A stretch of 64,000 nt of DNA. Origin: Puccinia triticina (lineage: Eukaryota > Basidiomycota > Pucciniomycetes > Pucciniales > Pucciniaceae). Numbering within the stretch: the first letter of the stretch is position 1; each line of letters opens with the position of its first letter. The position numbers were made by a program, and so were the translations under genes. Below, piece by piece: positions 1-9,889 of the stretch. The notes below the pieces were generated by a model. It worked only from the letters and a program-made list of their open reading frames with translations, made no database searches and was not told the DNA's origin. The DNA is taken from assembly GCF_026914185.1 (NCBI RefSeq), contig NC_070558.1:7945501-8009500 (forward strand). Reading direction: 5' to 3'.

Positions 1-668
1 AGTCGCCTACGGGGTCACTGACCTCGGCAGTACTACTAGGTGGAGGGAGCCGTGATGGATGGCGGGAGTTGCCGGATGGCTCGTGATCAGATTCTTCTGA
101 AGAGTATTGTTCCTCGGGTTGGATAGCTTCTTTGGGTTGTGATTTGGTGACTGTTCGGGGGGCTTGTAAAGCTTTCTCAGATCTGGCAGCTGGCTCGGCT
201 CTAGCAGAGATGGCTTTCTGCGATTGGGGAGATTGAGTGATCGCTTTGGTGGATGGGCTACGGACCAAGGCTGACGAGGAGTTGTGACTAGGGGCAGGTT
301 TGATGACCGGGGCGGTAGTCGTGCCAACAGCGGAAGTCGGCTTCCTATTGGAACCACCGCTCTTTTGGGAGTCAGCATGTTTGAGTCCCGCTGGATCGAT
401 CGGACGCCCGAGATCCTGACAGATCTGCTGGAAAGCTTGAGCGATAACCCTGAATCGTCTGGCAGCCTCTTCCTTCCTTGCGGGTGGTTGCCGGTCGGGA
501 TGATGCATCAAGGCCTAAGACACGCCATTTTATACGGTCAGATCAGCCTTGTGCAGAGGGAAAGAAGGATATCAAGGTGATACTGACAGCTTGTCGATAG
601 GCCGCCTTAGCCTCATCGTAAGTGCAATCTGAGTATACATTCAGTATGCTGTATGGGTCCTCAACCAT
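1..668 (-). CDS. J-domain (DnaJ/Hsp40) co-chaperone, 5' part, runs off the left edge
   Basis: A J-domain protein would stimulate the ATPase of an Hsp70 partner. Exon 1 runs from the ATG at 668-666 down to 588 (27 codons, starting MVEDPYSILNV). A donor GTCAGT follows, and exon 2 begins at 514 after a CTTAG acceptor and stays open to base 1. The joined product starts with the usual helix I/II pattern, has the hallmark HPD at residues 32-34 (ALMHHPDRQ), then a basic helix III and a helix reading VIAQAFQQICQDLG. After the J-domain comes a Ser/Pro/Ala-rich acidic tail with no Gly/Phe or zinc-finger region in view, so a class C J-protein is likely. About 198 residues are visible; the C-terminus lies outside the window. 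The longer open frame at 7-378 in another minus-strand frame is a shadow. The HPD tripeptide in the right place makes the J-domain call firm; the client and compartment are unknown. Confidence 0.85.
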
Positions 669-1044
669 GATGAAAGAGGGTGAGAGCTCTAGCGCTTGAA
701 CGGCTCAACGGTGGCTGGCTGGCTCTGGTCTGAGTCAAGTCGTCGGTGTTGCTCTCCAAGAGAAACACAAGCGAGGACAGAAGGGGAATGAGGCCAAGGT
801 CAAGTGAACACACTCGGGGGAAGTTGATGAAGATGACGCCAATGCCGGGCTGCCGGTCATGTGAGGGCAGTGCATGAAAATCTGTACGTAATATAACGAT
901 CTGCCTGTAATTACCGATATTTGCATAAAACCCAAGCAAACGGACTCCGGCGGCTTATAACATGTCACAGTCATACATATGCATTCAAGAGCTTAAACCA
1001 CCATTGGTCTTGGAACATGGGCAATGCCAACACTGCTTGCGCAA
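669..1044. other. Intergenic, upstream of the J-domain gene
   Basis: This stretch separates the J-protein start codon from the hairpin-ended element to the right and should hold the J-gene promoter. The short open frames here show no recognisable domain and no convincing splice structure. No repeat was recognised. Confidence 0.5.
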
Positions 1045-1113
1045 CGAACTTAGCACAAGTTCCTCGCCTGCCGGGGGGCGCGGCGCGAAGCGCCTCGCAC
1101 GAAGTGCCACCTC

Positions 1114-1118
1114 CCGTC
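1114..1118. repeat. Left copy of the 5-bp target-site duplication (CCGTC)
   Basis: CCGTC directly precedes the left LTR and recurs at 5823-5827 directly after the right LTR. This duplication fixes the element ends and implies that the LTR outer end opposite the TG terminus reads TCTTGTG on the plus strand rather than a strict TG...CA pair. Confidence 0.75.
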
Positions 1119-1416
1119 TCTTGTGCTTGTGCTTTGGGATGTCTGGGATGCCGGTGAAGAGAAGCAAAAGAGAGTAATTTTGATTTTGTCATCCCAGATC
1201 TAAAACAGAAAGAAAAGGAAAAAAAAAAAAAAGAAAATCAACGAGAATGTGAAACATATCGGGGCTTACCTGGGATGCCGGTGAAGAGAAGCAAAAGAGA
1301 GTGAGGAAAGGAGAGTTCACCGGCACCCAGGGTAGGAGTCTTTTTAGAGAATCTGAGAACAGGATATAAACATAAACTAAGTACATATGCTAATGCTGAA
1401 ACATAACACCACAACA
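1119..1416 (-). repeat. 3' LTR of the copia element
   Basis: Direct repeat of 298 bp matching 5529-5822. On the element's own strand it begins TGTTGTGGTGTTATG and ends CACAAGA. A motif of about 31 bases containing ctgggatgccggtgaag occurs twice inside each LTR (near 1141 and near 1270), so the LTR has an internal duplication older than the element's insertion. Confidence 0.85.
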
Positions 1417-1428
1417 GCCACCCCCTCA
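1417..1428 (-). other. Polypurine tract of the copia element
   Basis: On the element strand the bases next to the 3' LTR read GAGGGGGTGGC, preceded by TTTTT. This is the place and composition expected for the plus-strand primer of reverse transcription. Confidence 0.6.
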
Positions 1429-1757
1429 AAAAGACTCCAACAACTGGTCAAAAATTTGAGCAGAGAGAGAAGAAAAAAAAAGGAAAACAGAATACAAAAC
1501 TAAGAAAAAGATAGACACAAAAATAAAGGGTCAAGCAAGGAAGAAAATTCAGGAGTGGAAGGTGGAGAGAAAAAAAAATGTCCGAATGATTGCCAAAATT
1601 TGAACCGCTGCTGTCGAGTGCAAAGAAAAGAAACAAATGTGTTGCTATCTTAATCACACAACAATTGATATGGGTGAGACGGACAATTGCGGGGGGCACA
1701 TGTGTCTCGCAGCTAGCGCATGTTGTCCCCCCTGGTACTTGCCATCACGTATGTCAC

Positions 1758-4700
1758 TCATCCTGGAGATGACATTTTGAGGCTGGCTAAGATCCTCTCA
1801 AAAGGCATTGGGCCTAGCGCCTTTGTCATGATGTTGGCCAATTGAGCCCTGGTTGGAACCCATTCGATTGCAAGTCTCTTGCGGTGGAGTTGTTCATTGA
1901 CATAGAAAACCTTGCGCTCCGAGTGTCTGGTGCGCTTGTTTGCTGTGTTGTCCTTTGAGATTTTGACTGCAGCATCATTGTGGCACATGAGTTTTGGGGT
2001 GATAATTTGATTGGTCATGTCAAAAAATAGCTCTTTGAGCCACACTGAGTGCCGCAAAGCCCATCCTAGAGCCATGAACTCCGCATGACACGTCGACGTA
2101 GCTACTGACGGTTGGCGTTTGCTGGCCCACAGTATTGGCACTCCAAAGAGCGTTGTGACAGATCCGTGGGTTGAACGTGTGAACTCTCCACCCCGGTTGG
2201 CATCAACCCATGTGAGCATATCATGGTCATTGGTGTTTGGTTCGATGATCAGTTTGCGACACCCAAACGCTTTGATGTACCCAAGAGTGTGTTGTACCGC
2301 CGACCAGTGCCGTTTGGTGGGTGATTTGGCAAAGCGCGCCAGAAAACCAACAGCAAACGCTAAGTCTGGGCGAGTGGCTACTGCGAGGTAGTTTAGATAT
2401 CCAACGATGGAGAGATAACCATTAGAGTTGATGACTTCTTCGCCAGATTGGGTGGAAGTAATGGAGTTGGTGTTTTTTAATGGAACCGCTCAAGGAAGAG
2501 TTGCTTCAGTGGTAAAGGTTTCCAAGATTTTGCGCGTGAGGAAGGGTTGCGAGAGGATAATTTTTGAGAGGCTGGGCCGATCAACCTTGATTCCCACGAT
2601 TGTGTGTAATGAACCTTCCCAGGTGGTTCGGAGTTTGGATTCAAGAGCTGAGCGAAACTCTTGCATTGTGCCAGGGGAGGAGGCCGTGACCACGCCGTCG
2701 TCCACGTGAATCCACACCAGCAAGGTTTCTCCACCGCGATGCATATGTTAGAAGGAGTCGTCATAGAAGCTGACGTGGAAGCCAATACCTTCCATGACCT
2801 GCACAAAATGCTTCCACCAACAGCGACCCCCTTGCTTAGTGCCATAGAGTCCCTTATCAAGCTTGAGGGACTTGCCTTTATGTTCCTCAGGTACAAACAT
2901 CCCATCCGGAACCTTGACCCACACGTCTTCATCAATTTCGCCATGTAGATACGCTGCGGTGATGTCAAAAGACTCGATCACCCAACGATTTGATGTTGCC
3001 ACTACAAAGAGCATGTGGAGGGACGCGAATGTCGTTGTTGGAGCCCAGGTGTCGTGGTAATCTTGGCCAAAAATCTGGCTGAACCCACGGACAATGTATC
3101 GTGCTTTGTATTTCTTGATTGAGCCGTCCTGGTTGCGCTTTATGTCGAAGAGCCACCTGGCGTCCGTTTCCTTTCGTCCCGCTGGCACGTGTTTGAAATG
3201 CCACACCGACATGTCCCAGATGTTTGCAAGTTCAGTCTTGACGGCTGCCGCCCATCAATCGCCATCCTTTCTGGCTACTGCACAGGCATAATTTCTTGGA
3301 AGGAGCTGGCTCCTTGTGACAGCTGACAGTCCCATGCTTCAGGTGATTGACTAGCTAGAGTGGTCTCAGCAGTATTTGAACCAAGAACAAGTGCTGAATT
3401 AAAAATCATGGGGGCGACATCTTCAGTGTTGAGCAACTTGTCTACCGGACGCCGAACAGGTGCGATATCCGGTGCCGAGGCTAGTTTGTCATTGTGTTGA
3501 GGAACCTGGTAATTGTTGTCCCCGTTGTTGAGAATCTTATTGAGAGATGATGATAAAGTCAGTTTGGGCTTGATTGGTTCTGGAGGGTTCACAGAGGTTT
3601 GATTGGAGTATGGAAAAGTCGCAATGGATGACTCAAAGAAGGAATTATTTGTCGGCACCCAAAAGATACATCCCTTGCCTCCTTGGACATAGCCCACAAG
3701 GTTTCAACGCCAGGCACGTTGATCAGTCTTCCCTGTGCGATAAACATCTGGTTTGTGTACAAAAGCCACCTCGCCGAAGGCCCGGAGCCAATCCAAGAGG
3801 GGTTTCTTGTTAAACATAAGTTCAATGGGTGTTTTATCACCCGTCAGCGAGTTGATCAACCGGTTGTGGGTGAAGTAGCCCCACAAGTAAGCAAACCCCC
3901 AAAATTTGGTGGGTAATCCCGAAGACACTAGTGCCGTGCGCGCCATTTCACCAACAGTCCGATGGAGTCGCTCTGCCGCTCCGTTCTGTTCTGGCTCGTA
4001 GGGCATTGAGTGCTGGTGTTTGATACCTTTATCCTTCAGCCACGAAAGAAAAGCTTTTGAGGTGAATTCGCCGCCGCCTTCCGTTCGAAATCGTTTGAGT
4101 TTCCTTCCGGTAAGTCTCTCCATCTGCTCGATGTACCGCTTGAAATTCAAGCACACTTTGCTTTTAGCTTTCAGCAAGAATCCCTTGGAATAGGTGCTAG
4201 CAAGATCCCGAAAGACAACACGATATTTAACGCCGTTGAATCCTTCAATGAATGGGCCCAGCACATCAGAAACAATGACGTCCATCGGCTGCAGCTTGGA
4301 TTCTTCGGAAAGCCGTTGAACCCTGTTGCGTTTACTTTTGCTCACCAGACAGTCCTCACAGACAAAGTCTTTATTGGTTAACTTATCTGGTAGCCCTGGT
4401 AGGCTGCCCAGCGCACACATACGAATTATCCGCTTGAGACTAACGTGGCCAAGCCGGCGATGCCACATCAGTGCGTCTGAGTTCTTGATTGAAAAATCAC
4501 ACGCGATAATTGCATTGGGGGGAGTTGAAGGATCACAGGCTTTGGAAGTGGGGGTACAAAAACGGCAGGGGAAGGCAATAACCGAGAAAATACTGGGACC
4601 TGCCACCAACGGTGAATTGGATAAGATCAAAAGCTGAAACCATTGGGGAAATGGACTGACGCAATGCCTTGATCAGATATGCACAATTGACCGCCACCTA

Positions 4701-5388
4701 GTCGGAGAGTTCCGGCTGAGAGAAGGGTACATGTTGCAGTTGGACAGTAGTAGACGTTGTTGAGTGTGATTGATCCTAACTGATTCCAGAGCTTCATCTT
4801 CCCAAACACAGTGATACACGATTCTGGTCCGTGATTCGCAACTGTTAGAGGAATGGGGTTAGACAGAGTAGTATGGTTGAAGAGCAACGATAAGTTGTTG
4901 GTGAAAGTATGGGAGGCACACGAGTCCAACCCAAAAAATCGCCCTCCCCGGTTAACAAAGCAAGCGATCTCCTCCTGCGTCACCTCAGGGTCTCGCGTGT
5001 CTGTGGAGACTGACAGAATGGTTGGACCATTAGCTGATGCAGCAGGCAAAGGTTTGAGGGCCGGAGCAGCTCGCGAAGCGGTTGAACAAATGGCTTGAGT
5101 TTTGGTAGAATGCGCATTGGAAGACAACATGATGATGATCGCCGTGTCAGTTCCAGTTCCGTTGGAGGTGAGGAGGTCACGACGATCTGGAATAGAAGTT
5201 AAGGATGTGAGAGCGGATTGAGGTGTGCTTTGGCCTTGCAAAATCGGTCCCGCAGTTAAGGTAGACCGGTTGTGACACAAGCCAGCAACAGATGACTGAG
5301 AGAGAAAAAATTTGGAGTGGAGCGGTACATTGATATGGTGAATTTGATCCCGCAGTGAAGGTGGATCGTGTTTGTTCGCCGTTATCAC
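1758..5388 (-). pseudogene. Copia polyprotein remnant (protease, integrase, RT, RNase H)
   Basis: Four decayed blocks follow each other on the minus strand, separated by frameshifts and stops. Block 5388-4627 holds an aspartic-protease-like DSCASHTF, where the family usually has DSGAS. Block 4630-3704 has the pre-integrase motif (WHRRLGHVS, then CEDC) and an integrase core with VSDVLGP, RTEGGGEF (normally a D where this copy has E) and GAAERLHRT. Blocks 3212-2748 and 2968-2477 hold reverse transcriptase, including FDITAAYLHGEIDED and the catalytic-type WIHVDDGV. Block 2219-1758 is RNase H (ILWASKRQPSVATSTCHAEF). No gag zinc knuckle was seen. With several breaks and an altered catalytic residue it cannot encode a working polyprotein. 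Confidence 0.88.
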
Positions 5389-5516
5389 AAGTTGAGGCTT
5401 GATGGATCCGTCAAAAGATTGACTGCTGAAAAGGTGTTGATGATAGATGTAGTGTTATTGCTTGCAAGTGGACTCTCAAAAAAAAAAATGCACCGTGACC
5501 TGATTAGCAAGAATGA

Positions 5517-5528
5517 GGGCTCATAGCC
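5517..5528 (-). other. Primer-binding site matching the initiator tRNA-Met anticodon arm
   Basis: Directly next to the 5' LTR the element strand reads GGCTATGAGCCC. The plus strand (GGGCTCATAGCC) differs by one base from the anticodon arm of fungal initiator tRNA-Met (GGGCTCATAACC). Drosophila copia and yeast Ty5 prime from this internal half-tRNA site rather than from the tRNA 3' end, so the match suggests half-tRNA priming here. Confidence 0.65.
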
Positions 5529-5822
5529 TCTTGTGCTCGTGCTTTGGGATGTCTGGGATGCCGGTGAAGAGAAGCAAAAGAGAGTAATTTTGATTTCTTC
5601 ATCCCAGATCTAAAACAGAAAGAAAAGGAAAAAAAAAAGAAAATCAATGAGAATGTGAAACATATTGGGGTGTACCTGGGACGCTGGTGAAGAGAAGCAA
5701 AAGAGATTGAGGAAAGGAGAGTTCACCGGCACCCAGGGTAGGAGTCTTTTTAGAGAATCTGAGAACATGATATAAACATAAACTAAGTACATATGCTAAT
5801 GCTGAAACATAACACCATAACA
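5529..5822 (-). repeat. 5' LTR of the copia element
   Basis: Direct repeat of 294 bp matching 1119-1416, with the same internal duplication and a shorter A-run near 5630. On the element strand it starts TGTTATGGTGTTATG. The target duplication CCGTC follows at 5823. Confidence 0.85.
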
Positions 5823-6009
5823 CCGTCAGGGAGGGACTTGCATGGAATCCCTGATTCCTGGGGTGAGAGCCCCACGTACAGCTCTTAGTTTTTGCAGGTG
5901 TCCAACTTTGTGCCCCCAAAAACCCCACTTCCCAAAAGAACTGAGTCCCACCCCAGGTACCAAAGAAAGGCATGTTTCTCCTCTTTAATTTGGCGGAAGT
6001 CACAGGCTG

Positions 6010-6375
6010 AGAGCATCCGCATTGGTTGCAGATTAAGGGAGGATTAGCGTAAATAATCCTCCTCGGCAACCACATTGGGTCCGATTTAATCGGACTAAAC
6101 TCCTCCCAGGAGTACGATTTGGAGTAAGCGGGAGTAAAGTTACTCCTTGCTAATCCTGGGAGTAAGCGCTGCATGCATATTCACATGCATGCAGACACTG
6201 CTCCCCACCCAAAAGTATGCACCAAACACAGCTTACATAAGCTGTAGGTGCATACCACATACTTACCCAGCTTTTTATCCCGCACCAATGCGGTTGCCGG
6301 CCGGGATTAGCGCTAATCCGGGAGTAAGCAGATCTGTTACTCCTCGAGTTACACCCGCACCAATGCGGATGCTCT
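6010..6375 (+). mobile_element. MITE, copy 1 of a two-copy family
   Basis: About 366 bp bounded by inverted ends: AGAGCATCCGCATTGG at the left and CCAATGCGGATGCTCT at the right. It is non-coding and rich in repeated AGTAAGC/ACTCC-type motifs. A diverged second copy lies inverted at 17749-18101; shared landmarks include GGATTAG...TAATCCTCC, ACTAAACTCCTCC and CATATTCACATGCAT. The target duplication could not be set with confidence, so the transposase superfamily is left open. It is nested in the element at 1045-6834. Confidence 0.75.
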
Positions 6376-6834
6376 GATAGCACTTGGTTCATGGCCTGGA
6401 GAGCAGTTTGAAAAAGGCCTCTTTTTGAGACGCATTCCTGCTGATGTAAGCAAGAATGCAGTATTCAACTGCCTTTCAATAGTTTGAAACAGATTTTGAT
6501 ACAAAGCCACATGCATTTACAACAAAAAGTTCTCTCAATATGGTCCGCTTTTCTCGGTGTTTGAAAACTTCAAATGCAAGGATCAGGCCTTATATTAGCA
6601 GCTACAAGGCATAAATTGCATCAGAAGAAGCGCACTCCCAAGCACTTCTTAAGTCCTGAGGGGCAGCCTCAGCGGGCTGACGGTTGAGTTACAAAAAATG
6701 AAAAAGTGAAAAAAAGCCTGATACAGGCTGATATTCCTGGGGCTCTCAGGCCAGATACAGGTTTTTGCGGGTAAGCCTCTCTGTGAAACAGAGACCCTGC
6801 GGGGCGGCATCACTGGGAGGCTTTGTTAAGCTCG

Positions 6835-7948
6835 TTAACATGATGAACTTTGGATTATATGTGCATCATGTGCATGTATATAGTTAGGGTGGACGGTGCC
6901 ACCTTTGGGAAGGTGCAATTCCACTTAAATTACACTTGGGGTGCTTGCCAAGCGGCCAAAGCATGGCACCTGTGCCCGGCTAGGGTGGCACAGCCTGGCA
7001 CTGCCAGAATTCTTTTGAACTTGAAGGCCCTCAAAAATCAAGCAAAAATTGAAAAGGTTATCCATGTTATGCATATTTTGTTCCCAAAATCCGGAGGCCC
7101 TGTTTGTCATGATAAATATTGTGTAATATAAAAATTACAATTTGTACACACCAGGACAATTGGGGCACCCCCCGATTGTTGCCGCTGGCGCCACCGTGGC
7201 CCCGCAAGTCAATTGCGCCGGCGTGGCGCTGGAACTAGCAATGCCGGCCAGGCGTCGGACATAGGCGCCTTGCAAACGGCCCCAGATGGGCGCCTCGGGG
7301 ACGCCCAGGGGGGGGGGGGGGGGTGGCGCCGTATCTGAGTCTGCATTCAAAACGCCAGGCCCCCGCGAGCGCCTGGCGTCCTGCTTGCGAGGGCCATGGC
7401 GGTCATGATAAATGATTGCTGATGACCTGCGCACACCTTTTGGGGGTCTTTCGGTCGCCTGGTGGGCTCTCATCCCAACGCTTTCGGGGACGAGGGCGTG
7501 CCGCATAGGCGTGGAAAATTTCCCGTCCCCTAGGTCGTCCGGGTGGGGGTTTGGCAGGCGCCGAGGGCTCCGCCTGGCTTGGCTGGTTGGCGACGCTGTC
7601 CGCCCCTGAGCCGTCTCCCGCATCCGCAGGTGGGACGATGAAGGGCTGTTATGCCGCGGCTGCATGCACGCGGTCCCTGACGCAGGCGATGGGAGAGGAG
7701 GCGCGAGGATCGCACTGAGCGGCAGCTTGGCCACCAGTAGCAAAATGAGGCCGAGAGGGCCTAATTTGCCTCATTGGGGGCAAAAAAAAGGGGGGGGGGG
7801 GGTCTCACGGTGATGCTCAGGGGGCTCATAGGTATGTGGGGGATTTGGGGGTGATGAACTGTATTCCTTAATCAATTGCTTATGGGTAGTTACAGGGGGG
7901 AGGGGGAGCAGGAGGATGAAAAAGTAGAAATAGGGCGACTGGGACAGT
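6835..7948. other. Intergenic; GC-rich block at about 7140-7770
   Basis: The part from 7140 to 7770 is clearly more GC-rich than its surroundings and contains G-runs at about 7311-7324 and 7791-7802. It has a 202-codon open frame on the minus strand (7743-7135), but the product is Ala/Pro/Ser/Arg-biased with no domain, and an open frame of this size is easy to get by chance in such composition. I do not call it a gene. Confidence 0.45.
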
Positions 7949-8433
7949 CACCCTCCCGCAGGGAGGGACTTGTGCATTATCCCAATTTTTACGCGGGAGC
8001 AGAAAGTTCATTTGGCTGAGAGGTTTTTAAAATTTTTATAGCTCCTCCCCCAGCCTCTCCACCAATATGCCCTATCTGTACCCTATGCTACTTTTCTTTC
8101 TCTACATTTTGGTCTACTCAGATTTTTTCTATCTCAATCTGTTGACCTTTTCAAAAGATCAAAAATGCACAAGTCTTCCAAATGAGGCTCCACTTGTTTG
8201 GGACTCCAGGAGTTGTTTTTTTGGCTACAAGATAGATAAGTGGCTCAAATTCCTTGCAAGAACAGAACCTACAGCTCTGTGTATTCAGTTTTTCTATATT
8301 GGTTGGGATTTTTAGTGTAGCAGATCCTTTCTGCTCCTGCTTAAATCAAGACATAACTCATAAGCCTCTCCTGTGGAGAGCCCTCCGGGCGGGGTCCCCC
8401 GGACCCTCCGCCCGAGAGGCTTTGTTAAGCTAG
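7949..8433. mobile_element. Short non-autonomous element, copy A (DUF6589/RecQ family)
   Basis: About 485 bp almost identical to 39190-39678. It keeps the inner part of the left end (ccctcccgcagggaggg, then acttgtgcattatc and gcgggagcagaaag) and the complete right end (ctttctgctcctgc, a hairpin of GC-rich arms, then ctttgttaagctag). The left terminal motif and outer hairpin arm seen in the 39141-39678 copy are missing, so it is 5'-truncated. It has no gene; the 82-codon open frame inside is not convincing. The right side matches 45480-45745 of the large element, which marks it as an internal-deletion derivative. Confidence 0.75.
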
Positions 8434-9889
8434 GAAGTTCTTATGTAAACCCAGTAGGGATCTACACACTTCAACTGTGAGAAGACCAGAAACAGTGACA
8501 AGGCAGCAAAAAAAGCAGATGAGGTACATACAAAGACTGCCAAAATTGGTTACCAATGCCAGAAAACATTCAGGGACCAGTGTCTACACATCCAGCTCAT
8601 CAAAATCATTTTGTGTAGCCCAATCAATTGTCCACATCCGTGTCAATTCCTGCCCCCCTCCCCAAGCTTGTCAAGTGCAACAGGTTTGTTTAATTGTTCA
8701 TTTCCCTTTTTTTTTCACAGATAAAATATGTGCACTGAAATTACACAGTTCACGCACTGCAAAAATCTGTTGTCGCAATGTCCACACCGCAGCAATTTCA
8801 CTAAAACCAATGTTCTATTTTGTGAGTTTTTCTTGATTAACCCACTGCGGCCTTTGCTACCCCCAAAAGCATTCCTTGACGTGTCATAGACCCATCTTCT
8901 CACCAAAGAAAATACTGAAAAATTAATACTAAAATTATGATTCAAAGAAAATACTGAAAAATTAATACTAAAATTATGATTCACCCCCCCCCTCACAGTC
9001 AGGGGGCTGAAAGGTTTAAGCCATGTCACACAAATATTTCTCACAATTGCCTCTCTCTGCCTTGGTACCTTTTAACTGCTGTAACTGTGTATAGAGGGAC
9101 TAAACAGAGTTTTCATCTGATTGTGATGCATAGTTATTATTGACATTATTGTATTGTCAACCGGTAACTTCAGCACGCTCGACACCGTATTCATCACCAA
9201 GGTTGCCGGTGTTGTGCTACATAAATCAACGATCTCAAGGAAGAGCTCGGTCGATTCACTTCTGAAGGAACAACCGTCCTCGAAGGCTGGGTCCTTTACT
9301 CCATCTCGCCGGTCATCTTGAAGCCACAGCTCCGCTGGCCAATTCTTCAACTCTTTGCTTTGATTCTCTTGTACTCGGGATGACAACAAGCCTACAACAA
9401 TTTTGAACGGTTTTGGCTTGCTTCCTCAGGTCTTACTCCCTGGTCTGTCTTCAGGTTTTGTACGCACATCTTGACTAACGGATTGCCATCAAGTGTTTCA
9501 AACTTTCTTGATTTTGTTTCTTCAAACCCGCGCACAGAAGTAGTCTGAAGTAGTATTGCAAATAAATACATATTCAGGCTATTTACATAAACCCATATTT
9601 TTTGCTTACCCACATTCATCAAATTTTTTGATTCCCTTGATCACCAACAGTGACCAATCCTGCCAGCCAGGCCTGGTCCTGGGAGTGGAAGAAAGCCTAG
9701 CCTTTGACTCATCCCCAACACTTATCGCTCTTGCTTCAATCGTTTGGTAAATTGTTGACTTTGAGCTTCGAAGTTAGCTTTGGTTTGAACTTTACAGTCG
9801 TACATATTTATACACACGCCGTCCTTTCGATATTCTTGAAGATTCCTGAACCCAGCCCCGCCACCAGAATTCTGATACCGGTCGATTCG
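8434..9889. other. Intergenic, upstream of the ABC transporter gene
   Basis: Apart from a small tandem repeat at 8904-8981, no element or gene was recognised. Two minus-strand open frames (9389-9072, 105 codons, and 9622-9392, 76 codons) are not low-complexity, but they match no family I know and no splice join between them was convincing. They may be the remains of a gene. The transporter promoter should lie in the last few hundred bases. Confidence 0.4.
8904..8981. repeat. 39-bp tandem duplication
   Basis: Two exact head-to-tail copies of an AT-rich 39-mer starting caaagaaaatactg, period 39 from 8904 to 8943. Identical copies mean a recent duplication. A run of C follows. Confidence 0.9.

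Larger units (their letters stand above)
1119..5822 (-). mobile_element. Ty1/copia LTR retrotransposon, degenerate
   Basis: A complete but dead copia-type element in reverse orientation. Near-identical direct repeats (1119-1416 and 5529-5822) bound an internal region coding, in copia order, for protease, integrase, reverse transcriptase and RNase H. An exact 5-bp duplication, CCGTC, flanks it at 1114-1118 and 5823-5827, which fits copia integration. A primer-binding site abuts the 5' LTR and a purine-rich tract abuts the 3' LTR. By eye the LTRs differ at about a dozen positions plus the length of an A-run (roughly 95-96% identity), so insertion is not very recent. The element is about 4.7 kb, and the part before the protease is too short for a full gag. 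It sits inside the left hairpin of the element at 1045-6834. Confidence 0.9.
1045..6834. mobile_element. Hairpin-ended DNA element, split by a copia insertion
   Basis: The left end starts cgaacttagcacaag and the right end, read inward on the minus strand, starts cgagcttaacaaagcc. Each terminal motif is followed by a large imperfect hairpin: at the left, cacaag...cctcccgtc then agggagggacttg after the retrotransposon is removed. Inside the hairpins the two ends still share a CCTG...GAGAGCCCC stretch in inverted orientation. This plan (terminal motif, hairpin, inner shared motif) is that of the elements at 39060-45745 and 7949-8433, so it is probably a distant relative. Without the copia element it is about 1.1 kb and holds no gene, only a nested MITE at 6010-6375. 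No flanking target duplication could be recognised. Confidence 0.55.

Noticed and set aside
7135..7743. 202-codon minus-strand gene
   Set aside because: GC-rich composition gives long open frames by chance; the product is compositionally biased, with no domain and no intron or homologue evidence.
8340..8433. Helitron 3' end (hairpin followed by CTAG)
   Set aside because: The right ends resemble the Helitron hairpin-plus-CTRR pattern, but the left ends carry the inverted counterpart of the same motif and hairpin, and one copy has a 9-bp target duplication. Helitrons have neither inverted ends nor duplications, and no Rep/helicase gene is present.
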